From contig MVBO01000034.1 of assembly GCA_002261195.1 (NCBI GenBank), positions 1 to 64,000 on the forward strand: DNA of 64,000 nucleotides, in the 5' to 3' direction. Numbering within the stretch: position 1 is the stretch's first letter; every line of letters starts with the position of its first letter. The notes below the pieces were generated by a model. It saw only the letters and a program-made list of their open reading frames with translations, was not told where the DNA came from and made no database searches. A program made the translations under genes and the position numbers. This document shows, in pieces, positions 48,001 to 59,244 of the stretch. Source of the DNA: Bifiguratus adelaidae (taxonomy: Eukaryota; Mucoromycota; Endogonomycetes; Endogonales).

Positions 48001-48124
48001 ATATGGGAACTTTATGCCATATCTCAGTTCGAATGCCATGTCCGATATCCCCGTGGGTCTCAACTGGGATGAATGGGACATGTACCTGTCGCTTATGGAA
48101 GGGGACAAACAGAATACGTCCTAA
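45082..48124 (+). CDS. Zn2Cys6 transcription factor with fungal-specific middle homology domain
   Basis: The binuclear zinc cluster reads CDACRRRKAKC, then CSNCRTHGLAC, with basic flanks (KRPRAKRS; EKRKKRGPAR), followed by a coiled-coil dimerisation linker (ERLKRMERLVEKLSQK). The fungal-specific domain begins RYIHPFIPVVNKSHFL and PALFYTVLAVGARFIS, with RRRIWFACYILDRW near 46690-46725. The C-terminus is Ser/Thr/Pro-rich then LNWDEWDMYLSLMEGD, a possible acidic-aromatic activation region. About nine exons. The target genes cannot be inferred. The ATG at 45082 is used because the reading frame upstream only offers GTG. Confidence 0.87.
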
Positions 48125-48189
48125 ATCATGTGTATATATTGTAGGTTTGGTCTGTGTAAATGTAAAGCTCAACAAGTCTGTTGCGTGCG

Positions 48190-49236
48190 CTATATGGGAG
48201 GTGCGTTAATAGTGGTCATGGCTGGTGGTGGAACCAAGACAAGTCCGTTGGACCAGCTTGCGGTGGGTGCTGGACTATTAGTCTGATACTTTGGTCCCAT
48301 ATGGAAAACGTCGTCCTGGAACACGGCAATAAGCACTGCACCAACGATGAAGATGAGCAAAAAATTGAGAGCTGCCCACTTGCATCGACGGCGCCATTTG
48401 CTATCATCTTCTGTTTTAATCGTCTGGCTCTTGTACCATGTTCCAACCAACCAAAGAGGAGGAAAAAGGAATCCGGCACAAAAGAGTAAATAAGGCCTTG
48501 AAGTATAATATCGAACCGTTTCATAATTGTTTCGACATTGATCACCCCAATGTACCATCCTCCGTTTGAATGATTTTCGGATGGAACCCTGAGAGGCACC
48601 GGTCATGAGTGACAGCTCGTCAAAGGTCGTTTGAGTTTCCTTGGAGCCGTGCTGATCCCGGTGAATAGTGTACAAGACATGATAGGGCTCGTAGTCCAAG
48701 CACCTCTCCTCGCCTTCCATTTCTTCCGTCTGGATATCATCGTCTTCACGCTTTTCCCAATCGCTATTGATGTCACTGGTGGATATGTGAATAGGTTGTG
48801 GTTCAGCAATGTCAATAGAAGTGGCGAGCTTTTGCACAATACGTTCTTGAATAATTTTGCCATTGTATGTCGCTATGGGAGCAAACATTTTGTCCCACAC
48901 ATCATCTTCTAGATGCATAGTGAGAGTTATGGAGGAAGAGAATGATCGACTCATGACGGTGTCGGCTTTGTTGTCGCTGGAATTATCATCAATGGGTGAT
49001 CGCAAGCTGGATGCAGAGGTCAGCGAGTGGAGATGGCCATCGTCCCCATCAAAAGCGCTAACGTCGCTTCCATCCTGTGCAAAGGCATCCTTTCGCCTGG
49101 CAATGGTGGGGGGCACGGTAAAGCGGAGTGACTGTTGGAGATCGGTATCCGCATCGTCAAACAGAGTTGACCATTCAGTCGATATGTCGGCCGACGGTTC
49201 TGGCTCTGGCTGTGGAGCAATCACCGGATCTTCCAT
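48190..49236 (-). CDS. Membrane protein A of a paralogous pair, family unknown
   Basis: A single exon of 348 residues from the ATG at 49236. The N-terminal half is acidic and Ser-rich. A conserved segment has DKMFAPIATYNG and YEPYHVLYTIHRDQ followed by SKETQTTFDELS. Two hydrophobic helices follow: LLFCAGFLFPPLWLVGTWYK, then after a KWRRRCKWA stretch a second, FLLIFIVGAVLIAV. The same blocks occur in the gene at 50421-51544, so these are paralogues. The topology suggests a cytosolic regulatory head with two C-terminal membrane segments. No known family. Confidence 0.8.
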   Translation of the reverse strand: MEDPVIAPQPEPEPSADISTEWSTLFDDADTDLQQSLRFTVPPTIARRKDAFAQDGSDVSAFDGDDGHLHSLTSASSLRSPIDDNSSDNKADTVMSRSFSSSITLTMHLEDDVWDKMFAPIATYNGKIIQERIVQKLATSIDIAEPQPIHISTSDINSDWEKREDDDIQTEEMEGEERCLDYEPYHVLYTIHRDQHGSKETQTTFDELSLMTGASQGSIRKSFKRRMVHWGDQCRNNYETVRYYTSRPYLLFCAGFLFPPLWLVGTWYKSQTIKTEDDSKWRRRCKWAALNFLLIFIVGAVLIAVFQDDVFHMGPKYQTNSPAPTASWSNGLVLVPPPAMTTINAPPI

Positions 49237-50420
49237 GGCCTTTTAGTCTGCCAGGATCGGTGAGCATACAATCAACGTCAAATTTCCTTTGCCTATTTGC
49301 CTTGAAGTTGGCGTAAGCCAGCTCGTAAGATGGTAAAGAGGAGTAAATACAAGCGACCCAATGCTAGAGCAGCAATGACCTTGGCGTCGAAGGGAACGCA
49401 AAGCAAACCCGCTCGATCGTTGCAGTCTCGAGCTTATACAACATACTTCACTGAACACAGAATATGTATGGATGATCAATGTACTTTGAGAATTTAATCA
49501 ATCTCTGCTCTACCAATGTGTGAGTATTCGTGTTGTATATAGGAATGTCTCGCTGTCACATTTATTATTGGTATAGACGTGTCTCATCCAGTCTACTGGT
49601 CATGCTTACGGAGTGTTTGTTGTAGCTTGTTGTGGATTATACAGTTCGTGTGCGGCGATGGCAACCCAATTATGGTTTTGGGTTCTTCGCGAAATAGGTT
49701 CACACCCTGGAGCGAATGGAGCACAAAGATCAATTTAGGGCTAGGGCTATGGTTGCGGTACACATTGATGGTATCCCGGATCTATGATGGATGAACATTG
49801 TAGCACCTATGCTGCATGTATTTATATGTACACCTTCTGTATAGTAGAATGCGAGCGTAGTCAACCCACTCTCAATGTTCCGCAGTTGCGCTGATAAACT
49901 TTGCTCCCGTTCCAAAATTGGGGAGTGATGCAATGATCATTTTAGACATTACATGTGCACGCAGCAAGCAAATCCTCACTAATAATAATCAGCGACTTAT
50001 CTTTTCCTCATACCAAAGCGATAAGCTTGGGGACAGTCATTGGTACTCCAGAGAGGGCACATTCTCTTGCCTGCATCTTTATCACTTTGAACAATGGATT
50101 CCTTTTATGGAATTTTGAAATGGTCTGGAGTGATGACGTTTTCTCCACTCATGGCCAGGTAGTGAGTGATTGGCAAGAGTCCAAGGCATTATTGGCATCA
50201 TGCCTAGAGCCATTGAGCATTGTCGGATATGATATTCATTGGTAGACATAAACTTTTACTTAAGGATTTGCCGAAAGCTGTGTAAAACTTGCCAATGGCT
50301 TGACTTCGATCCGGCTTTAAAAAACATAGACTCAGATCAGCAATAAGAATCCAGGACACTCTACACAATTATTATTGTGCTTGTGATTGATGAGCTGTGA
50401 GTTGTAGTGTTTTCTTCGCC
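49237..50420. other. Divergent intergenic region between the paralogous genes
   Basis: The 1184-bp gap has no supported gene; open frames are short and none begin with ATG and show a domain. It presumably holds both promoters. A repeat-like TTTAGGGCTAGGGC occurs near 49735, similar to but not a telobox. Confidence 0.55.
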
Positions 50421-51544
50421 ATGGCACAGGTTATGGCTCGCCAGATTGCTAGCAAAATCTGGGATAGCAGTGAAAACTTGTTCAAGGAGGAGAACCTTGC
50501 GCCAAAGCGAACCTTGTCGCTTATCAATCTAAAGAAATCTCCCAAGGCCCCTGGATGTAAGTCACTGAAGTTTCTGCGTCATTCTCCTTAAAACTTCTGC
50601 TAGCTAAAGACAAGATTGTCCGCAATGCAACCGTTGCCGATTTGCGATCCCTCTCTCCCGACTCGAACAACTCAGGGGACACCGACCTAGCGAGAAAGTA
50701 CTCCCTGAGGGAAACCTATCTGCAAGACCTCAGTAACGGCCAACCAAGTCGTACACCTTCAGCTACCGGCAGTTCCTGTTCATCCGAAAGTAGCTCCACT
50801 CTTCACAGTGCAAGCGTCAATGAAAAGCATCGCCTGGACCATTCACCATGGGAAGACCTCTTTTTACCCAATGCGACCGTCAATGGTCTCAATGATGAAA
50901 TCAAGATTTTCTTGCGAAGTCCCAACGTCCATCGATCACAATTAACTGCTCCTTCGTTGGCGAACATTAACGCCTGGGACCGAGGAACCTCACATCTTTC
51001 CCGTTCTTCCTCACTTCGTAAACCGGTCCCTATTCAGTTAGCCATGATGCCCTATTCGACTCAAGATATTCAGGAAGGTGACGAAGGCTCGGACGCGGAT
51101 ACAATCATTGAACGACCCGACTACGATCCATATCATGTTCTCTACAAGATCAAATTTGACCAGCGGTGTTCCAGGGAAACCCAAATCTCGGCGGACGATC
51201 TCTCCGTGATATCCGTTCCGACACGGGAACAAGCAACGTTGAATACATGCCAAGCGGAGCCTCGGCGGAAAACATCTGTTCGATTTAAACTGTATAGAGC
51301 TGCGCATCACTCGCACAAATGGATGCAGCAGGCACCGAGAGGTCAACTATTGTTTTATGTCGGCTTCCTCTTCCCTCCTGCCTGGATCATTGGGAGTCAC
51401 TTGAAAGGCCAGCTCGCCACTGAGGAGGACGCCTTTTGGAAGCGCCGTTGTCGGTGGGCAATGACCATTTCGTTTGTTGTCTTGGCTTGCATTCTTGTGG
51501 TCGTTTTTATACTTCACCAATCCATCTTCCATGTGCAAGGATGA
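50421..51544 (+). CDS. Membrane protein B of a paralogous pair, family unknown
   Basis: Two exons. The ATG at 50421 gives MAQVMARQIASKIWDSSENL; an intron near 50555-50604 joins to SKDKIVRNATVADLRSLS. Shared blocks with the gene at 48190: WEDLFLPNATVNG, YDPYHVLYKIKFDQ with SRETQISADDLS, and membrane helices LLFYVGFLFPPAWIIGSHLK and, after WKRRCRWA, a second helix VLACILVVVFIL. It ends FHVQG at 51544. The head region contains Ser-rich disorder. Function unknown. Confidence 0.8.
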
Positions 51545-51720
51545 ACATTGCCATAATTAAAACAATCGGGTCCACATGAATGCTTGTGCAATCGATAGTG
51601 AACAGTGTCTTGACGCTATGCTCATAATGGAAATTATGGCATTTCGGATATCGATGATACTCTAGCAAGGAAAAAAATACTGAAGGGGTAAAACATAAGC
51701 TAAATCCGAATCAACAGATG

Positions 51721-54092
51721 CTACCGACGCCCATGCAACAGCTTCCAAAGTGAATTTGATTGTGCACCATCTGATGAAGCCGAGTTCATAATCTCTTTTC
51801 TATGCGCGTCTTCCAGATTCCTCTTCGTAGGCAATTTCCCAAAGTTGATACTCGGTAAACTCCTGCCCTGATATTCTGGCGACTTGAGTTTCCGATTGTC
51901 TTCCTCGTGATGATGGATGTGATGGTGACCGGGCAAGGGAATGACAGAGATTTCAGAACCTCGCTTAGTTTCGCGAACAAGATCTTCTCCTTCATTGTAT
52001 TCAACAAAACTGCTTTCGTTTTGTTCATTGTCGCCAAAGCGCTCCGACTCTAAGGGATTCTCAGAGTCTGAAGGTGTGCTTGGAATGGATTTGTCGGCAC
52101 TGCGCTCGAAGAAGGGCCCCGAATGCCGTTGGTACATGACAGGAGGGTTTGTATCATCGCTGCTTTCTTTTGTAGCATGCTCCCTTGGCAAGGTCCTTAA
52201 GTCAGAGCTTGTGTTCGATGCCTCACCATTTCCAAGACCAACAGGCAGTGATGCGCTAGATCGAAAACCGAACTTATTTCCTCTTTCCATATCCGCAAGG
52301 TCGCGTTCATCAGTTGATCTCCGAAAGACAATTTCCTGACCAAATTGCAGTTTTGGTAACCTGACGACGACGTTTGAAGTGCTTCCTTGGGTGAGTGTTC
52401 GGGAGGCAAACGTTCCAAGGTTGAACAAGGGAATTGTGACACCGTGCACAACCACGCTGGCGAGGATTAGAAAGAAGACGATTGGCTCAACCATGAGCCG
52501 AGCATAGGCATTTGGACCGTTCGCATCAAATGCATCACGAGCGACCATGGCATAGAAGACAGCCCCAACACCTAGGAAAGTCAGTCGCCTTGTTGAGCCA
52601 ATGTCACATCTCCATCGCTCTTACCAATAGGGCCAAACCACCCTGTGAATGTGGCTTCTCTGAACGTTTTCACCGCTGGTATAAACTTGTATAACGCAAC
52701 CACAGCCGGCAAACGTCGGAGGATCAAGATGGCTATAGCCAAGACAATGAGTCGCCAGATGCCAACGTCAGAGAACGCCTTCCAGGGCATGATAGCGCCA
52801 ATGTATACGAAGATGGTCAAGTTAAGTAGCATGTCGATAGCCTGTACCATGATGTTCACCAGTCATCCGACAATACAATTTGAGCTCCTACCTCGGAAAG
52901 ATGCGCCTCTTCCGTTTCCTGCCGGAACCAATCATCCCAGGTAAACGAGTTACCAGCGATGAAGCAGGCCAGTAGGTCATCACTCCCAATCATGGTGACT
53001 ACTCCGACAATGAACAAGGCTAGTGCAATGGCAAACACGAGAAAGGACTGCTTATCAATAAGATTACTACAAACAAAAAGTGTGAGACGGAGGAAGGCAT
53101 GAGAAGAGGCTCGTCCACTCACTTGCGTTCGGCCCACTGTAAGATTTTACGAGCAATGTAACCCACCACGATGCCAATGACGATGGAAAGTAGAATTTGG
53201 AATACCATGATACCGTAAGCCCATTTACCAATGGCGGCGCCAGTTGGATGAATTTGAATCAAGTAAATGGCCAGATAAAGAAACGGAAATCCCAAACCAT
53301 CGTTGGCACCGCTTTCAGCAGAGATGATATTTCGAACATGAGGCGGCACGTGTTCCTCGGCAAACTTTCCCTTGACGATCGAATTGGCCAGAATCTAAAT
53401 GCAACATGAGCACCAAAACCTTGTAACTACATGCGTATCTCGCTTACAGGATCCGTGGGTGTCACACAAGAAGCGATCATTAGAGCTTCCAACTAAGACG
53501 ATCAGGAATTAGCAGAAAACGATATGATTTCCTCATACAGCCAATGATTCACATACAAAGTTCAAGCCAGGTATAAGCACATACACAAATGAGGCGCTGA
53601 CGAGCCACATCCAGATCATGACTAGTGTTCAACATGAATGCATTGTCCATCGCGTTTATCGCTATTCTTACCTGGCACCAACAATACCATTAAGGATTTG
53701 CCTTGGTTCCAGAGGTATCGACTGGGCAATTCAACACCAGCTGTCATCACCTTAATTATACCATGAGACATGATCCGGATCAGCAAATGATTCTTCATAA
53801 CCTACTTGTATCGCAATGACAATTCTGGCGAACTCCTCGGTGAGATAAGAGAGAGTTTCGTCGTTGAGGTCGGATGTATGCAGCAGATTGGCTGCAACTG
53901 GCCCAAAAGCAACGCCTACTAACGTAGCCACAACTATCAAGTTTGAGTGCCTTTCCTTACATGCATGTATGAATAGCACTTACAGGCTTCAGAGAGGTAA
54001 AGACGTTCCTTGACAAACAATGATATCAATCCGAAGAGGATGATGAAGCCCCCCATGATGCCACATACTAGTGACAATTCCGGAACCGACAT
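51721..54092 (-). CDS. NHA1: Na+(K+)/H+ antiporter, Nha1/Sod2 type
   Basis: Plasma-membrane alkali-cation/proton antiporter of the CPA1 family. From the ATG at 54092 it reads MSVPELSLVCGIMGGFIILF, then GVAFGPVAANLL, and the ion-binding motif ISAESGANDGLGFPFLYLAI near 53300. The C-terminal cytosolic tail of more than 250 residues is Ser/Glu/Arg-rich with a SFVEYNEGEDL segment. About nine short exons. The upstream frame extending to 54242 has no ATG and is not used. In fungi these transporters export Na+ and K+ at acid pH, complementing an ENA-type pump such as the one at 32288. Confidence 0.88.
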
Positions 54093-54543
54093 CAACCGCA
54101 CCTTCAGAAGATTAGCTGCAGCCAAAACAACAACTTCATCACACTTACTAGGGTCGACCGGGAACAAGCCTACTACTGTAGCAGGATCGCAGGAAGCGAT
54201 AACGGTATCAAACAAAGAGGTATTGCTAGGTCTCGTGGACAACCAGAGAGTACAACACTTGCTGAGTCGAAGTAAAAGCTACAATCATGCAAAATGGAAT
54301 GACCAAAGGCTCCGCTGGTCTAATGTTGCTCGACGGTGGCCGGAGTGTGGCTCGATAGCACGCTTGAACCGGAGTGAGGTTATACAGGTCAGTTAGACCG
54401 AAACAGCTAAACGTACAATAGACTGCCTGTGCAGTTACAAGATAAGCGGGATAAGGCAGGGCAACTCGGTACAATTGCTTTGATTTTGCCCTATTTATGC
54501 TCCACGTGGATCGGTTTACTGATACAATGTCGCGTTGAATGAA

Positions 54544-55643
54544 TTACCATACAGTCCTTGCCAACTCTTTGGTGGTCTCCATGAAGCGCATGCTAGATTT
54601 CTTGTCAGTGTATGTTTCGAGGCGCAATGGCATGTTACCTTGAGGATCCACAAGTTGGAGTAGCGCATTGACGCAATTGGCCATATGAATGCTATCGGAG
54701 ACGTTATCTAAGCATAAGGTGAGTCAGATATACGACCCTGGACAATTATTGTCGGTGAAGCGTACCTCCTTCGAGCGCAAACATGACCAATCCGGCGCTG
54801 TCAATCTCTGCTGCCGAGAGCCGTGTCAGGAGACGTCGAGAGAGTCCTCCACCGGCTATCCGCGGAATAGAGCTATGATGGTTGTTGAGTTGGCGATGGG
54901 GATGATGGTATTGCTGAAACGAGATGTCGCTTTCGCTGAGAGGAATGTCTTCCATTTGCGGTATGCCCAAGGCGCGGCCTCTCTCGAGGAGAAAATCTGA
55001 GCAGGCGTTCCGGGATGGCACGAGGATGCGGAAAGGTTGACTACAGGAATATGAGTTAGCAGAAGAGACGGTCAAAGGATATCCTTACCTTTCAATTTGC
55101 ATGTCCATACGTGAACCGGCGTCAGCACTCGTCAATGCAATGACCTGCTGGATCCCAGCAGACTGTATAAAGTCTAATAGGGTCTCAATGTACTGGTTGC
55201 GCCGGTTCTAAGCATGTCATTAGTTAAAGCTGATAGATACGGTACATTGTGTTCACCTTCTCGACGGGTGCTCGTTGTTGAATAAACGTGTACTTTTTGT
55301 CGGCCGAAATGAACACTAGGAGCATGGTCAACATGTCAGCTGTCGATGATCTTGGCGCCGCACCTTCACAAGGCGTCGTGACTCCCACAGACGCTGAACC
55401 ATCTACCGTATCAATGCCTCCAACCACAGGAATAACGGAGCTGTCGTGAATGAATCCACATCTTTGGAGTTCGAGTGTCGAGAGAAGCAAGTCCACGGTA
55501 AGCTGTGGGACATTGCCTATAGAGACCGAAGGCTGTACTCGTCTTTAGCATCAATAATACCCTTTCCTTGACCTGCTCACCCAAATGAGTGTTGAGCCCT
55601 TGAGCTCATTCAAGGAATGTCCAGAACACGCAACAAAGGACAT
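54544..55643 (-). CDS. ADD66: Proteasome assembly chaperone 2 (PAC2)
   Basis: With PAC1 this protein builds the alpha ring of the 20S proteasome. From the ATG at 55643, MSFVACSGHSLNELKGSTLI joins over an intron to WPSVSIGNVPQLTVDLLLST and LELQRCGFIHDSSVIPVVGG, the family's defining first block. Later parts include YTFIQQRAPVEK and, in the last exons, LALEGG and a final DNVSDSIHMANCVNALL. Five to six exons. The start is only 28 bp beyond the stop of the alpha/beta-hydrolase gene on the same strand. Confidence 0.82.
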
Positions 55644-55671
55644 GACGCGTACTGAAATTGCCAATGTGATT

Positions 55672-56947
55672 TTATTGTTCGTATTCCCCGCGAATGACAT
55701 GGCCAGTCCAAGTACCAATGGTATTCCAAGCATATTCCCAAGCATCGTTGGTTTGAGCAATGACGGGATCAACCACCCAATCATGCTCGCGCGTTTCATG
55801 TGAAAGCACTTGCACAAGTGCGCCTGCGTCCTTGCATCTCTCGGCGAACGCCTTCACATCATCTCTAAAGATTTCGTAGCCTCCATACGTGATCAACGTG
55901 GGCGGCAAGCTTGCGAGGTTGGCGTTAAATGGTGAAGCATCGGGTGAGGTAAGTAATTCGTCGAAGCGGTTGGCAGGTAGGTACGCCTTCAAGGCTTGCT
56001 GGAGCGACGACTTTGATATGTAATCACGTCGTCCGTTGCTGGTCAACGATGCACTAGTTGTAGAAAAGTTGACCCAAGGGCTAATCATAACGATACCCCT
56101 TGGAAGTGGCAAGTGATGGGCTTCCAGATCGAGCGTCAGCATGACCGTAAGATTGCCTCCAGCACTGTCGCCAGCGATAATGATTTTCTCTGGATTGACC
56201 TTCATGTCCTTGATCAAATACTTGTAAGCTACCATGCACTGCTTGTTTTGCTTCGGCCATTTGTGCTCTGGCGCCAAATCTAGTTTATTCATGTCAGCAC
56301 CATGAGCGAGAGCGTTCTGATGACACTTACCATAGTCCACGCTCAGTATCTTTACACGATAGTTGTACTTGGCCTTCACAACCTCTTGCCATTTGGAAAA
56401 TGCAGCCATGTACTGAAGCGAGTGTCCAGACACGAAACCGCCGCCTGTGGTCCCTTGTCAGTTTCGGGGATTGCGTAGAACATGTAGCTTACCATGGAAA
56501 TACAACACGATCACATCAGAAGCACTCACCCATTGAGTCACATCCGACGCCCTCGAATTAGCCAAAGACTGACCGATCCAGTGTCCCTTCCAATTCTTGC
56601 CCTGGACCGGTCGGTATTGCCCTCGGTATTTGGGAGCAGGTGTGGTGACGAGATTGAGATTGGAACGCAAATACCAAAGTGGGGCATGGAAAGCTCGTCG
56701 GAGAGAACCTATGACGAGGCGCCTAGGGAGGACGTGTATGGAAAGTGCCGAGAGAGCTTGAGCGAGGTATCCTTTCACTAGACGCGGACAGTGAGTGACT
56801 GGCCATGAAATGTGTGCACATGGAACACTTACAATAGAGCCGACCGGATTTCGTCAAGAGCAATATCACGATTGCACCGAGTACAGCTCGAGTGGGCTTG
56901 ACCTGGCTAAGATGATCGCGAACGTGCTTCACAAGCTCATCCATCAT
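55672..56947 (-). CDS. Alpha/beta-hydrolase (HSL-type lipase/esterase family)
   Basis: From the ATG at 56947 an N-terminal hydrophobic helix (AVLGAIVILLLT) suggests membrane anchoring. Oxyanion motif HGGGFVSGHS is formed by joining YFHG to GGF across an intron near 56460. The nucleophile is in IAGDSAGGNLT (about 56190-56160). The acid follows PP-TLITYGGYEIFRDD and the catalytic His lies in THETREHDW-type context (SHETREHDWVV). This is a HSL/AADACL-like family enzyme. Four exons. Substrate unknown; steryl or acyl ester hydrolysis is plausible. Confidence 0.87.
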
Positions 56948-57080
56948 GGATAGAATGCAATATAAAGCGCGTGGAGAAAGGCGCGCGAGCCTTTATAACA
57001 CAAGCTAATTCATGTGAAATTCACAGGTTGGCCAAAATTTCCCCCATTTCACCGATGCACAAGTTATTCTACATACACGT

Positions 57081-57975
57081 TTAATCTCGCTTGAGTTGGT
57101 ACTGTTCTACCTTTACACCATCCTTGGTGACCACAAAGATTTCTAGACAATCACCCGTATGAATATCTCGTTCAGTGGCAGAAGTAAATGCGTCTTTTGT
57201 GAGGCGCAACGCAGTCTCCAAATCGGGCAAGCTCTTGTCGGCGTTCTCCTGGTTCTTCCAACCAACCTAGATACAATGCATAAATGGCATTAATTGCGAC
57301 AAACGGAGAACAACGGGTTACGTACCTGATTGTCAAGGAATGGCTGTATTAAGGAAGCGGCGGATCCTCCAGCTCGATAGGTTTCACGCTCGAACGATCC
57401 AACCGGATCAAAACTGTACACGGCACCTTTGCCTGTTAAAGGTCCATCAATCACTATCCACCGCAAAGTCGTGCCTGCGCAAACCTACCTTCTGGATCTA
57501 AACCGCCCAAGAGACAAAAACTATAGTATGGAAAGAAGCGTTTCTGGTATAATGTGATGGACAAGAGTTGCGCCAAGGCTGGTGTAGACATTTCCTTTTC
57601 ATGAGCGTGTCGATACCACTGCAAAACGATGTTAGTGCCTAGACAAGGACGCACCTATTGAAACCTACCTCCAAACGTTGGTCCAGTCGCTTTACCAGTG
57701 TCAGACCATCGGCGTGAAATCCAGTGGTGGCTAACACAGAGGTTTCGGACACCTTGTATGTTTTCGGAGCATACCGTGAGTTGATGCTGTATCCATTCGA
57801 CTGACGAGTATCTGAAGCGATAATACAAAAGTCCTCTCCCGCGATCGCAAGACACGTCCTAAATAACCATGAGTCATTGAACAGGCACAGTCCACCGCAC
57901 TCACCCTCCATTGTCCTCGTAAGGATCAAACCTATGCTCAATAGCGGCAGAGCGAACTTGTTGTTGCACGTCCAT
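57081..57975 (-). CDS. PRE7: 20S proteasome subunit beta-6 (PSMB1/Pre7)
   Basis: Starts [20 protein letters not shown] with DNGG, then [113 protein letters not shown] and ends VEQYQLKRD at 57081. It lacks the catalytic N-terminal Thr, as expected for beta-6. Five exons. It is divergent to PRE2 with 122 bp between the two start codons. Confidence 0.95.
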
Positions 57976-58097
57976 GAGCAAAAGAGACAAGAAGCAAGCA
58001 AAGCAAGCGCTGACGTTCCAAATTGATTACGTCACGTTTCTGGGATTACGTGGAGCGCAAGACGAGTATTTGCAGCGTTGCTCTCTTTCTGTGCACC
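57976..58097. promoter_or_regulatory. Bidirectional proteasome promoter with CRE-like sites
   Basis: This 122-bp gap drives both PRE7 and PRE2. It contains TGACGTT at 58011-58017, TTACGTCAC at 58027-58035 and TTACGTGG at 58046-58053, each close to a bZIP/CRE core. I see no GGTGGCAAA (Rpn4/PACE) site. Confidence 0.6.
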
Positions 58098-59127
58098 ATG
58101 GACAAGTTTGTGGCTCGCTATGCTACGTCGCCTCTCACTCCTGCGTTCCAGACAGAAGAGTTGAATCTGCTCGGTAAATGGGATGCAGCTCAAGATTTTG
58201 CCATACCGGCATTTGATATCCCTGGAGCTGAACACGTACGTTCGGATCGTCCATGCTGACCATTGACCACTATGGGCTAATGACATTGTTATACGGTTGT
58301 AGCCTACTCAATTCCTTCAGAGCATCACCAACGAATCTTCACCCGATTACAAGATCAAGATACAGCACGGCACGACAACGCTTGCCTTTAAATTCCAGGG
58401 CGGTGTAGTGGTTGCTGTCGATTCAAGAGCTACAGCTGGCAACTATATCGGTATGCGTTCACATCGTGACATGCTGCTTGGGGTATCAGGGAACTTACAT
58501 CTCGCGGTATAGCATCTCAAACGGTAAAGAAGGTGATTGAGATCAATCCCTATCTGCTGGGGACAATGGCCGGTGGTGCGGCAGATTGTTCATATTGGGA
58601 ACGAGAGCTCGGTCGGCGGTGTCGACTTTATGAGTTGCGAAACAAGGAGCGCATCTCGGTAGCGGCTGCATCTAAATTGCTCGCCAACATGGTATATTCA
58701 TACAAGGGCATGGGTCTGTCCATGGGAACAATGGTGACAGGATGGGATAAGACGGGACCAAATCTCTTTTACGTCGATTCAGACGGTACACGCTTGAAGG
58801 GCGATTTGTTCTCTGTCGGATCCGGTTCCACGTTCGCTTACGGTGTGCTGGACAGCGGTTACAACTATGACATGTCTGTAAGCGATGCCATCGAGCTGGG
58901 TAAACGATCCATTTATCATGCTACACATCGTGATGCCATGAGTGGTGGATCTGTAAACTGTAAGTATTCCCAGTGACACTCATGATGCAAACTTTGCATA
59001 CTGATTTGCCATTCCAGTGTATCATGTGACTGAAGGTGGATGGGTGTATCATGGCAATCACGATGTTGGACCTTTGCATTGGGAATATCAAGATTTGAAA
59101 GCCAGAGAGCACGCATTGACAACATAA
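58098..59127 (+). CDS. PRE2: 20S proteasome subunit beta-5 (PSMB5/Pre2)
   Basis: Catalytic subunit with chymotrypsin-like activity. The propeptide ([32 protein letters not shown]) precedes [10 protein letters not shown], whose first Thr after the Gly becomes the mature N-terminal nucleophile. Further landmarks: [52 protein letters not shown] and [14 protein letters not shown]. Ends HALTT at 59127. Four exons, the longest at about 58513-58960. Highly conserved. Confidence 0.96.
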
Positions 59128-59244
59128 GTGAATGATGTAGCTGCTTGCTAATGATGCAATCATGCCGAGAGTGCAAATAGTTGATATGGACATGGATGGA
59201 CGAATGTACATTTATTGCTAGAAAAGAAACACTTGTCTCGCATA

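Noticed and set aside
49735-49750. TTTAGGGCTAGGGC as a telobox
   Set aside because: The repeat unit differs from TTAGGG at one base in each copy; too weak to call.
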